Positions 1 to 8,548 of a stretch of DNA of 64,000 nt are shown here, piece by piece. The notes under the pieces were generated by a model, which saw only the letters and a list, made by a program, of their open reading frames with translations, ran no database searches and was not told where the DNA came from. The position numbers and the translations under genes were made by a program. Positions within the stretch are counted from its first letter, which is position 1. Each line of letters starts with the position of its first letter. Source of the DNA: Variovorax sp. RA8 (lineage in GTDB: Bacteria > Pseudomonadota > Gammaproteobacteria > Burkholderiales > Burkholderiaceae_C); NCBI RefSeq assembly GCF_901827175.1, contig NZ_LR594662.1, forward strand, positions 1,922,001 through 1,986,000. The letters are read 5' to 3'.

Positions 1-711
1 GAGCGCAGGCAGCAGCGTCGCGGCGGCCTCGATCGCGTCGTGGCCGGTGTCGGGCCGCGCCGCATGGGCCGACTTGCCGCGCAGCGTCACCTCGAGGTGC
101 AGGCAGCCGTTGTGGGCGACCACCACATGGTGCGAGAAGGCGGCCGAGAGCACGTAGTCGGGCCGGCTCAGGCCGTGAGAAAGAATCCAGCCCGGGCCGG
201 TCATGCCGCCCGTCTCCTCGTCGTAGGTGAGATGCAGCTCGACCGTGCCGCGCAGGGCCGCGCCATCGGCGGCGAGCTGCTTGAGCGCGCGCAGCGCGAA
301 AGCATAGGTCGTGAAGTCCGACTTGGAGACGGCCGCGCCGCGGCCGTACATCCAGCCCTCGCGCACCTCGCCGGCATAGGGATCGACGCTCCAGCCGTTG
401 CCGGGCGGCACCACGTCGCCGTGCGCGTTGAGCGCCACCACGGGACCGGCGCCGAAGCGTTCGCGCACGATCAGGTTGGTCGCGCTGCGCATGCCGTGCT
501 CGGCCGCGAACTCGACCGGAACGGGATGACGTTCGACTTCGAAGCCCATGGCTTCGAGCAGGCCGGCCGTGAGTTCGGCATGCGGCGCGCAGTCGCCCGG
601 CGGATTGTCGGAAGGACACTGCACCAGCCGGGCCAGCGTGCGCACCTGCTCGTCGAAATGCGTGTCGATGAAGTGGCGCAGGCTCTCGCGCGCGGGATCG
701 TGGTTGGTCAT
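1..711 (-). CDS. M20-family metallopeptidase/deacylase, 3' end cut off by window edge
   Basis: The first 237 residues of an ArgE/DapE/CPG2-type zinc hydrolase are present; the C-terminal part lies outside the window. Visible landmarks are the metal-site stretch NAHGDVVPP (His97) and the general-base pair DEETGG (Glu165-Glu166). The place where most M20 enzymes read GRGAxDMKGG, with the bridging Asp, reads GRGAAVSKSD here (123-132), so the bridging ligand is shifted or replaced; I believe this variant exists in an M20 subgroup. There is no signal peptide, so the enzyme is cytoplasmic. The ATG lies 5 bp after the stop of the upstream dehydrogenase, so the two are co-transcribed. With a hydantoinase in the divergent operon, a role in cleaving an N-acyl or N-carbamoyl amino acid is plausible but unproven. 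Confidence 0.85.
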   Translation of the reverse strand, partial: MTNHDPARESLRHFIDTHFDEQVRTLARLVQCPSDNPPGDCAPHAELTAGLLEAMGFEVERHPVPVEFAAEHGMRSATNLIVRERFGAGPVVALNAHGDVVPPGNGWSVDPYAGEVREGWMYGRGAAVSKSDFTTYAFALRALKQLAADGAALRGTVELHLTYDEETGGMTGPGWILSHGLSRPDYVLSAAFSHHVVVAHNGCLHLEVTLRGKSAHAARPDTGHDAIEAAATLLPAL

Positions 712-716
712 GGTGG

Positions 717-3668
717 TCAGAGAAAGCGGTCGATGCGAAACGGGCTGATGTCGAAGTCGGTGCGGCCGTGCGCGATCAGCTCGGCGACCAGCTTCGCCGT
801 GATCGGCGCCAGCGTGTAGCCGTTGGAGGTGACGGCGTTGTAGAAGCCCGGCACACCGGGTACCTCGCCGATGATCGGCGCGCCGTCGATGTTCACGTTC
901 ATGCCGGCCCATGCGCGCACCATGTGCAGCCCGCTCACTGGCGGCAGCACGCGGCGCGCCACCCACAGGTTGCCTTCGATGCTGTTGCGCTCGGCGCGGT
1001 TGAGCCGCATGTCCGGGTGGAAGGCCGCAGTCCAGCCGCCGCCGATCAGCAGGCCGCCGCTGGCCGCCTGCTTGAGGCTCAGGTGCCGGTCGGCATGCGC
1101 GATCAGGTGATCGACCAGCGGCGGCGCGGGCTCGGTCACGATCATCTGCAGCGGCGCGCCCTGGACCGGGATCGTCACACCCAGCATACGGCCCACCGCG
1201 CTCGACCAGGCGCCGCTCGCATTGACGATGCGGCCGGCGCGAATCGTTCCGCGCGAGGTGCGGACCTCGAAACCCGTGCCTTCGCCGGGCAGCCGCTCGA
1301 TGGCCTGCACGTCGCAGCCGCGCAGCAGTCGGGCGCCCTGTTGCTGGGCGCGCCGGGCCACCGCGTAGGTGGCGCGCAGCGGGTTGATCTTGCCCTCCAT
1401 CGGGCAGAGCTCTGCGCCCAGCAGTTCGCCGGACAAGGCCGGCGACAGCCGACGCAACGTGGCGCCGTCGATCACCTCGGCCTCGATGCCATGGCTGCGC
1501 TCCAGCGCGGCCTTGGCCTCGAGGAAGCGCATGCCGGCGTCGCTGTCGGCCACCATCAGGCCGCCGGTGATCTTGATCTCCAGATCTTCGCCGCAATCGG
1601 CCTCGATCTGTTGCCAGAGCTTCACGGACTTCGGTCCGAGCGGCAGCGTGGCCGCGGCCGGGCCGCCGCCGGCCTGCGCGCGGGCGCCGAAATCGAAGGA
1701 CAGCAGCTGCACATGCAGGCTGCCGGCATTGGCCCCCGAGGCCTGCAGGTTGATGTCGTCGCGATCGACCACCGTCACCTCCTGCCCGGCGGCCGAGAGG
1801 TAGTAGGCGAGGCAGGAGCCCAGCACGCCGGCACCGATCACCAGCACGTCGGTGCGCAGCGGCGGTAAGGACTCGACGGCCACCGGGCGCGCGAGGTTGG
1901 GCGTGATCGCCGGCTTGTGGCCGCCCCATTCGGGTTTCTCGAAGCCCAGCGCGCCCGCCGGCACCGGCTTGGCGGGCGGCCGCGGCGCGAAGTACTGCTC
2001 GACCTCTGGGGGGCTGCCCGTCAACTCGCCGATCAGCCGCGCGGCGGTCACCGCGCAATAGCGCCCTTGGCAGCGTCCCATGCCGAGGCGCGTGTTGCGC
2101 TTGAGAGCGGCCAGCGTGTCGCGCCCGGCGCGGATCTGCTCGCGCACGTCGCCGAAGCGGATCTCCTCGCAGCGGCACAGCAGGGTGTCGTCGGGCACCT
2201 CCACCAGCCGCACCGGCGGTGGCGCGTAGAGCGACCACAGGGCCTGCTGGAATCGTTCGGCCTGCCGAAGCCGGCCGAGCGCCTCGACGGGCTCGGGCGC
2301 ATGCAGGCCCAGGTTGCGCGCTGCCGCGGCCCCGGCCAGTGCTCCGCGCGCCAGGGCCACGCGGGAGCCGCCCATGTCGGCGCCGTCGCCGGCGACGAAC
2401 ACGCCGGCCAGGCTGGTCGCGCCGTCTTTGCGCGTGACGGTGGCCGGGTAGCCGAGGTGCCGGTCCGCGAGCCGGTGCTCGCAGCCCAGCATGCGCGCCA
2501 GCTCCGTGGAAGGAATGAAGCCGTAGCCGAGGCACAGCGTGTCGGCCTCGAAGCGCTGCGCGGTTCCCGGCACGGCGCTCCCCAGCGCATCGAGGCGCGC
2601 TGCCTGCACGGCCTGCAGGTGGCCCGGACCTTCGGCAGCCACGACCGCTGCGCCCCAGATCACCGGAACGCCGTGGGCGCGCAGCTGCCGCAGGTAGCGC
2701 CAGCCATCGCGCAGCAGGTCGGGGGCGGTGCGCGCGGCAGTCCACATGGGGCGCCATTGCCCCGGCGAAGGCCGCTTGGCCGACTCCAGCACGGCCACCA
2801 CCTCGGCACCGCCGGCCAGCAACTCGGCCGCCAGTTGCAGGTTCAGCGGCCCGTTGCCGGCGATCAGCACCCGCTGTCCCGGCGCCACGCGGTAGGCACG
2901 GGCCAGCGTCTGGCCTGCACCCGTGGTCATCACACCGGGAAGCGTCCAGCCGGGGAAGGGGGCCGGTCGCTCATAGGCGCCGGGGGCGATCACGAGCTGC
3001 CGGCACGCGATGACATGCGCCTGCCCGCCGATGAGCGCGCCGACCTCGTTCGGCGAGAAGGCGGCCCAGACCTGGGCGTCCTGCTCGATGTCGACACCGG
3101 CTCCCAGCGCCTCGCGCTCGAGCGCGAGGCCATCGGCAAACTGGCGATCGGCGGGCGCGGCGGCGTGGTGCGAGGGCGCGAGCGGCTTGTAGAACTGACC
3201 GCCCGTCTGAAGGCGTTCATCCAGCACCAGCACGCCGGCCCCGGCGCGTCGGGCAGCGAGTGCGGCCGACAGGCCGGCCGGCCCGGCGCCGATCACCAGC
3301 AAGTCCACCTCGCGCCGCGCCGGCCCGGACCCGGAACCGGCCTCCGGCGCCAGCGGCCGCAGCGGATCATCGACCGTGCCCCCCGGCATCGCAGAGCGCA
3401 CCTGCTGCCCCTCGGCCACCTTGGTGAGACAGGCCCGCTGGCTGGCGCGCCCATCCACCGTCACCAGGCAATCGAAGCAGGCGCCCATCCCGCAGTACAG
3501 GCCCCGGCGATCACCGCCACGGGTGTGGCGCATTTCGCGGATGCCGCTTGCGGCCAGCGCGGCGGCGAGGGTCTCGCCCTCGAGCCCTTCCGTGGGCTGG
3601 CCGTCGTACCAGAAGCGAACGGGCCGTCCGGTCGCAGTCATCGAAGGGTGGCTGAGTCGGACGCTCAT
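717..3668 (-). CDS. Single-chain fusion of a three-subunit amine/amino-acid dehydrogenase (HcnABC / D-hydroxyproline dehydrogenase type)
   Basis: This 983-residue protein joins three modules normally made as separate subunits. Residues 15-95 are a 2Fe-2S ferredoxin-like (Fer2_4) domain with Cys59, 64, 67 and 80. Residues 120-460 are an FAD/NAD(P)-type disulfide-reductase fold with GxGxxG motifs at 127 and 271, followed by a BFD-like 2Fe-2S site with Cys498, 500, 533 and 538. Residues 605-983 are a DAO-type FAD oxidase domain opening with VLVIGAGVLG. Relatives include hydrogen cyanide synthase, octopine/nopaline oxidase and the D-hydroxyproline dehydrogenases. The neighbouring DHDPS-family gene favours hydroxyproline-like chemistry; sarcosine or other cyclic or N-alkyl amino acids are alternatives. 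The frame stays open far upstream across the lyase gene, but ATG 3668 fits the start of the ferredoxin domain. Confidence 0.88.
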   Translation of the reverse strand: MSVRLSHPSMTATGRPVRFWYDGQPTEGLEGETLAAALAASGIREMRHTRGGDRRGLYCGMGACFDCLVTVDGRASQRACLTKVAEGQQVRSAMPGGTVDDPLRPLAPEAGSGSGPARREVDLLVIGAGPAGLSAALAARRAGAGVLVLDERLQTGGQFYKPLAPSHHAAAPADRQFADGLALEREALGAGVDIEQDAQVWAAFSPNEVGALIGGQAHVIACRQLVIAPGAYERPAPFPGWTLPGVMTTGAGQTLARAYRVAPGQRVLIAGNGPLNLQLAAELLAGGAEVVAVLESAKRPSPGQWRPMWTAARTAPDLLRDGWRYLRQLRAHGVPVIWGAAVVAAEGPGHLQAVQAARLDALGSAVPGTAQRFEADTLCLGYGFIPSTELARMLGCEHRLADRHLGYPATVTRKDGATSLAGVFVAGDGADMGGSRVALARGALAGAAAARNLGLHAPEPVEALGRLRQAERFQQALWSLYAPPPVRLVEVPDDTLLCRCEEIRFGDVREQIRAGRDTLAALKRNTRLGMGRCQGRYCAVTAARLIGELTGSPPEVEQYFAPRPPAKPVPAGALGFEKPEWGGHKPAITPNLARPVAVESLPPLRTDVLVIGAGVLGSCLAYYLSAAGQEVTVVDRDDINLQASGANAGSLHVQLLSFDFGARAQAGGGPAAATLPLGPKSVKLWQQIEADCGEDLEIKITGGLMVADSDAGMRFLEAKAALERSHGIEAEVIDGATLRRLSPALSGELLGAELCPMEGKINPLRATYAVARRAQQQGARLLRGCDVQAIERLPGEGTGFEVRTSRGTIRAGRIVNASGAWSSAVGRMLGVTIPVQGAPLQMIVTEPAPPLVDHLIAHADRHLSLKQAASGGLLIGGGWTAAFHPDMRLNRAERNSIEGNLWVARRVLPPVSGLHMVRAWAGMNVNIDGAPIIGEVPGVPGFYNAVTSNGYTLAPITAKLVAELIAHGRTDFDISPFRIDRFL

Positions 3669-3710
3669 GGACAAAGAAGGAAGGGCAAAAGCAGGTTGAC
3701 CGCAGGCAAT

Positions 3711-3734
3711 GTATACGTATACTACACGTATACC
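3711..3734. promoter_or_regulatory. Candidate GntR operator: triple GTATAC element between divergent operons
   Basis: GTATAC occurs three times, at 3711, 3717 and 3728. The first two form the perfect 12-bp palindrome GTATACGTATAC (3711-3722). It lies in the roughly 100-bp gap between the leftward dehydrogenase and the rightward lyase, and AT-rich palindromes of this kind are typical FadR/FCD-type GntR sites. The obvious candidate regulator is the GntR protein encoded at the end of the rightward operon (7862). The assignment is an inference from position and symmetry. Confidence 0.6.
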
Positions 3735-3773
3735 TAAGCACCCGCCACCCGATTTTCGACCCAGGACCGGCCC

Positions 3774-4670
3774 ATGACAGCATTTCGAGGCACCTATACG
3801 GTGCTCATCACCCCCATGACTCCCGACGGCCGGCACGTCGACGTGCCGGCCCTGAAGAGGCTGGTGGACTGGCAGATCGAAGAGGGCATCCACGGGCTGA
3901 TCCCGCTGGGCAGCACCGGGGAGTTCCTGTCCCTGACACCGGAGGAGCGCCAGCTGGTCATCGAAACCTGCGTCAGCACCGCTGCAAAACGCGTGCCGGT
4001 CCTGATCGGCACCGGCGCGGAGTGGACCGACGAGTGCGTGCGCCTGAGCCGCGAGGCCGAGGGCATGGGCGCCGACGGCGTGATGATCATCCCGCCCTTC
4101 TACAGCACGCCCACCGACGACGAGCTTTTCGAGCACTACCGCAAGGTGGGCGAGGCGATCGGCATCCCCATCATGGTCTACAACAACCCGGCCACCGCCA
4201 ACGTGGACCTCAAGCCCGAGCTGGTGGCGCGCCTCTCGCGCATCGACAACTGCAAGTACATCAAGGAGTCGACGCTCGAAGTGACCCGCGTGCGCGACAT
4301 CATCGAACTGTGCGGCGACCGCATGACGGTGTTCGCCGGCATCCTCGGCTACGAGTCCTTCTGGCTCGGCGCCCAGGGCTGGGTGGCGGTGTGCTCCAAC
4401 CTGATCCCGAAGATGTCGGCGCGGCTCTTCGAGCTGGTGGCCGACGAGCGCGACATGCCCGCTGCGCTGGCGCTCTACAAGAAGATGCTGCCGATCGTGC
4501 GCTGGGTCGGTGGCCATCGCTATGTCGCGGCCTCCAAGGACGGGCTCACGATGATGGGCCTGCCGGTCGGCAAGCCGCGGGCCCCGCGCCTGCCGCTGCC
4601 GCCGGCCGACGCGGCCGATCTGCGCCGCGAGCTCGATCGCCTGCAACTCCTCGATTCGATCCGCGCTTGA
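3774..4670 (+). CDS. Dihydrodipicolinate synthase/N-acetylneuraminate lyase family protein
   Basis: This is a class I aldolase-type TIM barrel of 298 residues, the usual family length. The GSTGE motif (46-50) takes the place of GTTGE, Tyr136 sits in the VYNNP stretch, and the Schiff-base Lys164 lies in KYIKES. Members of this family act as DapA, sugar-acid dehydratases or Δ1-pyrroline-4-hydroxy-2-carboxylate deaminase of hydroxyproline catabolism. The divergent hydroxyproline-dehydrogenase-like fusion and the amino-acid transporter downstream favour the deaminase role. That role is inferred from context only; a keto-deoxy-sugar-acid lyase is the main alternative. It is the first gene of the rightward operon behind the GTATAC operator. 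Confidence 0.85.
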   Translation: MTAFRGTYTVLITPMTPDGRHVDVPALKRLVDWQIEEGIHGLIPLGSTGEFLSLTPEERQLVIETCVSTAAKRVPVLIGTGAEWTDECVRLSREAEGMGADGVMIIPPFYSTPTDDELFEHYRKVGEAIGIPIMVYNNPATANVDLKPELVARLSRIDNCKYIKESTLEVTRVRDIIELCGDRMTVFAGILGYESFWLGAQGWVAVCSNLIPKMSARLFELVADERDMPAALALYKKMLPIVRWVGGHRYVAASKDGLTMMGLPVGKPRAPRLPLPPADAADLRRELDRLQLLDSIRA

Positions 4671-4722
4671 GCCGCGGGCTCGCTTGCTCCTCCGCCTCCT
4701 TCACTCCCCCAAGGACATCACC

Positions 4723-5553
4723 ATGAAACTGCTTCCCGCTCTCGTGTCGGCCTCGGTTTTCTTCCTTCTCGGCGCTGGCACCGCGAACGCGCAGGCCTGC
4801 AAGTCGCCGGTGCCCGATTCGGCACTGGTCAAGAAGGGCACCCTCGTGATGTCCGTCAATCCCACACTGCCGCCGTTGCAGTTCGTCGACCAGACGGGCG
4901 CGCTCAAGGGCATGCGCGTGGAGCTGGGCGAGGCGATCGCCAAGCGCCTGTGCCTGACGCCCGAGTACGTGCGCATCGAGTTCTCCGCCATGATCCCGGG
5001 TCTGCAGGCGGGCCGCTGGGATGTCATCAACACCGGCATCTTCTACACCGAGGAGCGCGCCAAGCTGATGCAGATGCTGATCTACGAGGACCAGGCCATC
5101 AGCATCAGCACCGCCAAGGGCAATCCGCTGAAGATCAGCAAGCCGGATGACCTGTCGGGCAAGAGCATCGGCGTCGAGATCGGCGGCTTCGAGGAGCGCA
5201 AGGCACGCGAGCTCGACAAGCAGCTCACGGACAAGGGGATGAAGGGCATGACCATCCGCACCTTCGAGAACTTCGCGATGGCCTTCCAGGCGCTGCGCGC
5301 GGGCCAGGTCGAAGTTGCGCTGTCGATCGATTCCACCAGCGCCGAGTACCAGAAGCGCGGCGATTTCGACCGCGTCCTGCACGGCCTGTTCCCGACCCCG
5401 GTCGCGCTGGCCACCCGCAACCGCGAGGTCGCCGCCGCCATGGCCAAGGTGCTCAATGACATGAAGGCCGACGGCAGCTTCCAGAAGCTGTTCGACCAGT
5501 ACGGCGTGAAGCCCTTCGATGGTCCCGTGACCGTCAAGGGCCCGGCGAGCTGA
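4723..5553 (+). CDS. Polar amino-acid ABC transporter, periplasmic binding protein (SBP_bac_3)
   Basis: The 276-residue protein has a Sec signal peptide ending near AQA (residue 25). The rest is a family 3 solute-binding fold of the HisJ/GlnH kind, with the opening stretch TLVMSVNPTLPPLQFVD. It captures an amino acid or related small cation or zwitterion in the periplasm and hands it to the permease encoded 36 bp downstream. The start at ATG 4723 follows AAGGA and puts the signal peptide at the N-terminus; an in-frame upstream ATG at 4684 would add 13 residues ahead of it and is less likely. The gene lies 52 bp after the lyase gene, in the same operon. Confidence 0.9.
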   Translation: MKLLPALVSASVFFLLGAGTANAQACKSPVPDSALVKKGTLVMSVNPTLPPLQFVDQTGALKGMRVELGEAIAKRLCLTPEYVRIEFSAMIPGLQAGRWDVINTGIFYTEERAKLMQMLIYEDQAISISTAKGNPLKISKPDDLSGKSIGVEIGGFEERKARELDKQLTDKGMKGMTIRTFENFAMAFQALRAGQVEVALSIDSTSAEYQKRGDFDRVLHGLFPTPVALATRNREVAAAMAKVLNDMKADGSFQKLFDQYGVKPFDGPVTVKGPAS

Positions 5554-5589
5554 GCGGCGCGTGCCCACTGAACCTGCGAAGGAAACACA

Positions 5590-6312
5590 ATGGGACAAGG
5601 CTGGAGCTGGTCGGGATTCACCGACTACCTGTTCAACCCCTACCTGCTGAGCGGCGCGGTGACCACCCTGTGGCTCACGCTGGCTGCCATCGCCGGCGGG
5701 CTGGTGGTGGGCTGCGCGCTGGCCTTGGCCCGGCTGTCCAGCCGCCGCTGGCTCAACGCGCCGGCGCACTTCTACATCTGGGTGTTCCGCGGCACGCCGC
5801 TCCTGGTGCAGCTGATCATCATCTACACCGGCCTGCCGCAGCTGGGTCTGAAACTGTCGGTCATCGAGTCGGCGCTCCTGGGCCTGATCCTCAACGAGGC
5901 GGCCTACCTCGCCGAGATCGTGCGCGGCGGCATCCAGTCGATTTCGGTGGGCCAGACCAACGCGGCGCGTGCCGTCGGCTTCAGCAACGCGCAAACCATG
6001 CGGTACATCGTCATGCCACAGGCGATGCGGCTGATCGTGCCGACGCTGGGCAACAGCATCAACGGCCTGCTGAAGACCACTTCGATCACCTCGGTGATCT
6101 CGATGGAGGAACTGCTGCGCCGCACCCAGGTGCTGATCCAGGAAAAGTTCATGGTGCTCGAGCTGTTCCTGGTCGCGGCCCTCTACTACCTGCTGATGAC
6201 CACCGCCTGGGACTTCGTGCAGCGCCGCATCGAGCGCCATTACGGCCGCGCCTATGGCAACGCGAGTGCGCCCGCGGCGACACCGCCCGAGGCTGCGCTC
6301 GAGCAGCGTTAG
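5590..6312 (+). CDS. Amino-acid ABC transporter permease (HisM/GlnP family)
   Basis: A 240-residue inner-membrane protein with several hydrophobic segments. The EAA loop that contacts the ATPase reads EAAYLAEIVRGGI and continues to AARAVGF, as usual for polar amino-acid importers. It partners the binding protein just upstream. There is no second permease and, unusually, no ATP-binding subunit anywhere in this operon or near it, so the ATPase must be supplied from elsewhere or was lost. A clear GGAAAC ribosome site precedes ATG 5590. The next gene, the hydantoinase, starts 22 bp downstream. Confidence 0.9.
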   Translation: MGQGWSWSGFTDYLFNPYLLSGAVTTLWLTLAAIAGGLVVGCALALARLSSRRWLNAPAHFYIWVFRGTPLLVQLIIIYTGLPQLGLKLSVIESALLGLILNEAAYLAEIVRGGIQSISVGQTNAARAVGFSNAQTMRYIVMPQAMRLIVPTLGNSINGLLKTTSITSVISMEELLRRTQVLIQEKFMVLELFLVAALYYLLMTTAWDFVQRRIERHYGRAYGNASAPAATPPEAALEQR

Positions 6313-6334
6313 TCCACTTGGGACTGGGAATGCC

Positions 6335-7789
6335 ATGAGCCACTACGACCTGATCCTGCGCAACGCCGACATCGCCACTGTCGGCGACCGCTACCGCGCC
6401 GACCTCGGCGTGCGCGACGGGCGCATTGCCGCCATCGCGCAGGGCCTCGAGGGCGGCGCCGCGCGCGAGATCGACGCGGCCGGCCGCCTGGTCACGCCTG
6501 GCGGCGTCGACGGCCACTGCCACTTCGACCAGCCCACCAGCGACGGCTCGCGCTTCGCCGACGATTTCTTCACCGGCACCCGCTCGGCGGCCTGCGGCGG
6601 CACCACCACCGTGCTGCCCTTCGCCGCCCAGCAGAAGGGACTCAGCCTGCAGGCGGCAGTGGACGACTACCACCGGCGTGCGCAGGACAAGGCGGTGATC
6701 GACTACGCCTTTCACCTGATCGTGTCCGACGCGACCCGCGACGTGACGCGGCGCGAGATGCCGGCGCTGATCGAGAAGGGCTACACCTCCTTCAAGATCT
6801 ACATGACCTACGACGACCTCAAGCTGGACGACCGGCAGGTCCTCGAAGTGCTCGCCGCCGCCCGCCGCCATGGCGCGATGACCATGGTCCACGCGGAGAA
6901 CAGCGACTGCATCGCCTGGCTCACCGAGCAGCTGCTCGACGCTGGCCTCACCGCGCCGCGCTACCACGCGAGCTCGCGGCCGATGGCGGTGGAGCGCGAG
7001 GCCACGCACCGCGCCATCGCGCTGGCCGAGCTGGTCGACACGCCGATCCTGATCGTGCATGTCTCGGGCCGCGAGGCGGTCGAGCAGATCCACTGGGCGC
7101 GCGGGCGCGGCCTGCCGATCCATGCCGAGACCTGCCCGCAGTACCTGTTCCTGAGCGCCGAGGACCTGGGGCTGGACCAGGACGATCCGATGCATGGTGC
7201 CCGTTGCATCTGCAGCCCTCCGCCGCGCGACAAGGCCAACCAGCCCTTCATCTGGAACGGGCTGGCCAGCGGGCTCTTCACCATCGTCTCCTCCGACCAT
7301 GCGCCCTTCAACATCGACGGGGCCGACGGCAAGCGGGTGGCGGGCGCGAACGCCTCCTTCGACCGCATCCCGAACGGCATCCCCGGCGTGGAGACGCGGC
7401 TTCCCCTGCTGATGAGCGAGGGCGTGCTGGCCGGGCGCATCGACATCCACCGCTTCGTGGAGCTCACCGCCACCAACCCGGCGCGACTCTACGGCCTCTA
7501 TCCGCGAAAGGGCACGATCGCTGTCGGCAGCGATGCGGACTTCGTGGTCTGGGATGTCTTCGCCGAGGGCGAGGAGAAGACCATCGCCAATGGCATGCTC
7601 CACCACGCTGCCGACTACACACCCTACGAGGGCATGAAGCTGCGCGCCTGGCCCGGCATCACCGTGTCGCGCGGGCGCGCGGTGTGGCAGGAAGGCGAGT
7701 TCCGCGCCGAGCCGGGCTCCGGCCAATTCCTGCCCTGCCTGCGCCCGCGCGCGCCGAACGCCGGCAACCCATTGCAGAAATGGTTGTGA
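6335..7789 (+). CDS. Dihydropyrimidinase / hydantoinase family amidohydrolase
   Basis: The 484-residue cytoplasmic enzyme belongs to the cyclic amidohydrolases. The binuclear metal site can be read directly: His61 and His63 (DGHCHFD), carboxylated Lys154 (SFKIYMTYD), His186 (MVHAEN), His242 (IVHVSG) and Asp321 (SSDHAPF). Such enzymes open the ring of dihydropyrimidines, hydantoins or related cyclic imides to N-carbamoyl amino acids. Its place after an amino-acid importer and a lyase suggests that the imported substrate, or an intermediate, contains a cyclic amide. The M20 hydrolase across the divergent promoter could take the ring-opened product. ATG 6335 is preferred over the in-frame ATG at 6254, which lies inside the permease gene. 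Confidence 0.9.
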   Translation: MSHYDLILRNADIATVGDRYRADLGVRDGRIAAIAQGLEGGAAREIDAAGRLVTPGGVDGHCHFDQPTSDGSRFADDFFTGTRSAACGGTTTVLPFAAQQKGLSLQAAVDDYHRRAQDKAVIDYAFHLIVSDATRDVTRREMPALIEKGYTSFKIYMTYDDLKLDDRQVLEVLAAARRHGAMTMVHAENSDCIAWLTEQLLDAGLTAPRYHASSRPMAVEREATHRAIALAELVDTPILIVHVSGREAVEQIHWARGRGLPIHAETCPQYLFLSAEDLGLDQDDPMHGARCICSPPPRDKANQPFIWNGLASGLFTIVSSDHAPFNIDGADGKRVAGANASFDRIPNGIPGVETRLPLLMSEGVLAGRIDIHRFVELTATNPARLYGLYPRKGTIAVGSDADFVVWDVFAEGEEKTIANGMLHHAADYTPYEGMKLRAWPGITVSRGRAVWQEGEFRAEPGSGQFLPCLRPRAPNAGNPLQKWL

Positions 7790-7861
7790 GGTCGACCGGT
7801 GCGGCGGCGCGGGCCTGATAAGCTTTTCCCGCTCCACGTGGAGTTCGCCCGCTACCCCCGC

Positions 7862-8548
7862 ATGCCAAGCCTCCCCAGTCCGGCGCAACCCGCCACCATC
7901 ACCATCGCGCCGCTGGAGGTGCGTTCGACCAGTCTGGCCGAGCAGGCCTACGAGCGGTTGCGCCAGCTCATCCTCGACCGCCAGATCTCGGCCGGCAGCC
8001 CGTTGCAGGAAGCCCGCCTGGCCGAGGACCTGCGCATCTCCCGCACGCCGATGCGCGAGGCCCTGGTGCGGCTGGCGGGCGAAGGCCTGCTGGTGCGGCG
8101 CGACGCGCGGTCCTATGCCGTGCGCGCGCTGGGCACCAAGGAATACTTCGACTGCATGCGCGCGCGCGAGGTGATCGAGTGCGAGGCCATCGCGCTGGCG
8201 GTGGGCAAGATCACCGATGCCGAGATCGATGCGCTGGAGGCCGAGGTCCAGGCGCTGCACAGCGGTGAACACAGCGAGATCGAGCACTTCCATTTCGACG
8301 ACCGCTTCCACCTCTTGATCGCCAACGCCAGCGGCAACCTGGTGTTTCCGCGACTGGTGGAGGAGCTGCGCGTCAATGCGCGGCTGTTCCGGCTGCACAG
8401 CCCGCTGCATCGGCAGCGCGAGAACCATGACGAGCACGGCGCGATCATCGGCGCGTTGCGCGCCCGCGATCCCGAGCGCGCCCGCGAAGCCATGCGTGCG
8501 CACCTGCGCAGCCTGCAGGAAGACGTCAAGCGCGCGCTCATCGAGTGA
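7862..8548 (+). CDS. GntR-family transcriptional regulator (FCD subfamily)
   Basis: The 228-residue protein has a winged helix at about residues 22-90 (LAEQAYERLRQLILDRQISA, then ISRTPMREAL) and an all-helical FCD effector domain after it. Possible metal ligands include the stretches DDRFHLLIA and NHDEHGAI. FCD regulators commonly sense organic acids or amino-acid breakdown products and repress the neighbouring operon. The likely targets are the two divergent units sharing the GTATAC operator at 3711. Its 3' end overlaps the 3' end of the opposing MFS gene by 11 bp. Confidence 0.9.
   Translation: MPSLPSPAQPATITIAPLEVRSTSLAEQAYERLRQLILDRQISAGSPLQEARLAEDLRISRTPMREALVRLAGEGLLVRRDARSYAVRALGTKEYFDCMRAREVIECEAIALAVGKITDAEIDALEAEVQALHSGEHSEIEHFHFDDRFHLLIANASGNLVFPRLVEELRVNARLFRLHSPLHRQRENHDEHGAIIGALRARDPERAREAMRAHLRSLQEDVKRALIE

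Noticed and set aside
3669..4646. In-frame leftward extension of the fused dehydrogenase by over 300 codons
   Set aside because: It runs antisense through the clearly conserved lyase gene and across the operator; composition is a GC-rich shadow, and ATG 3668 gives the correct domain start.
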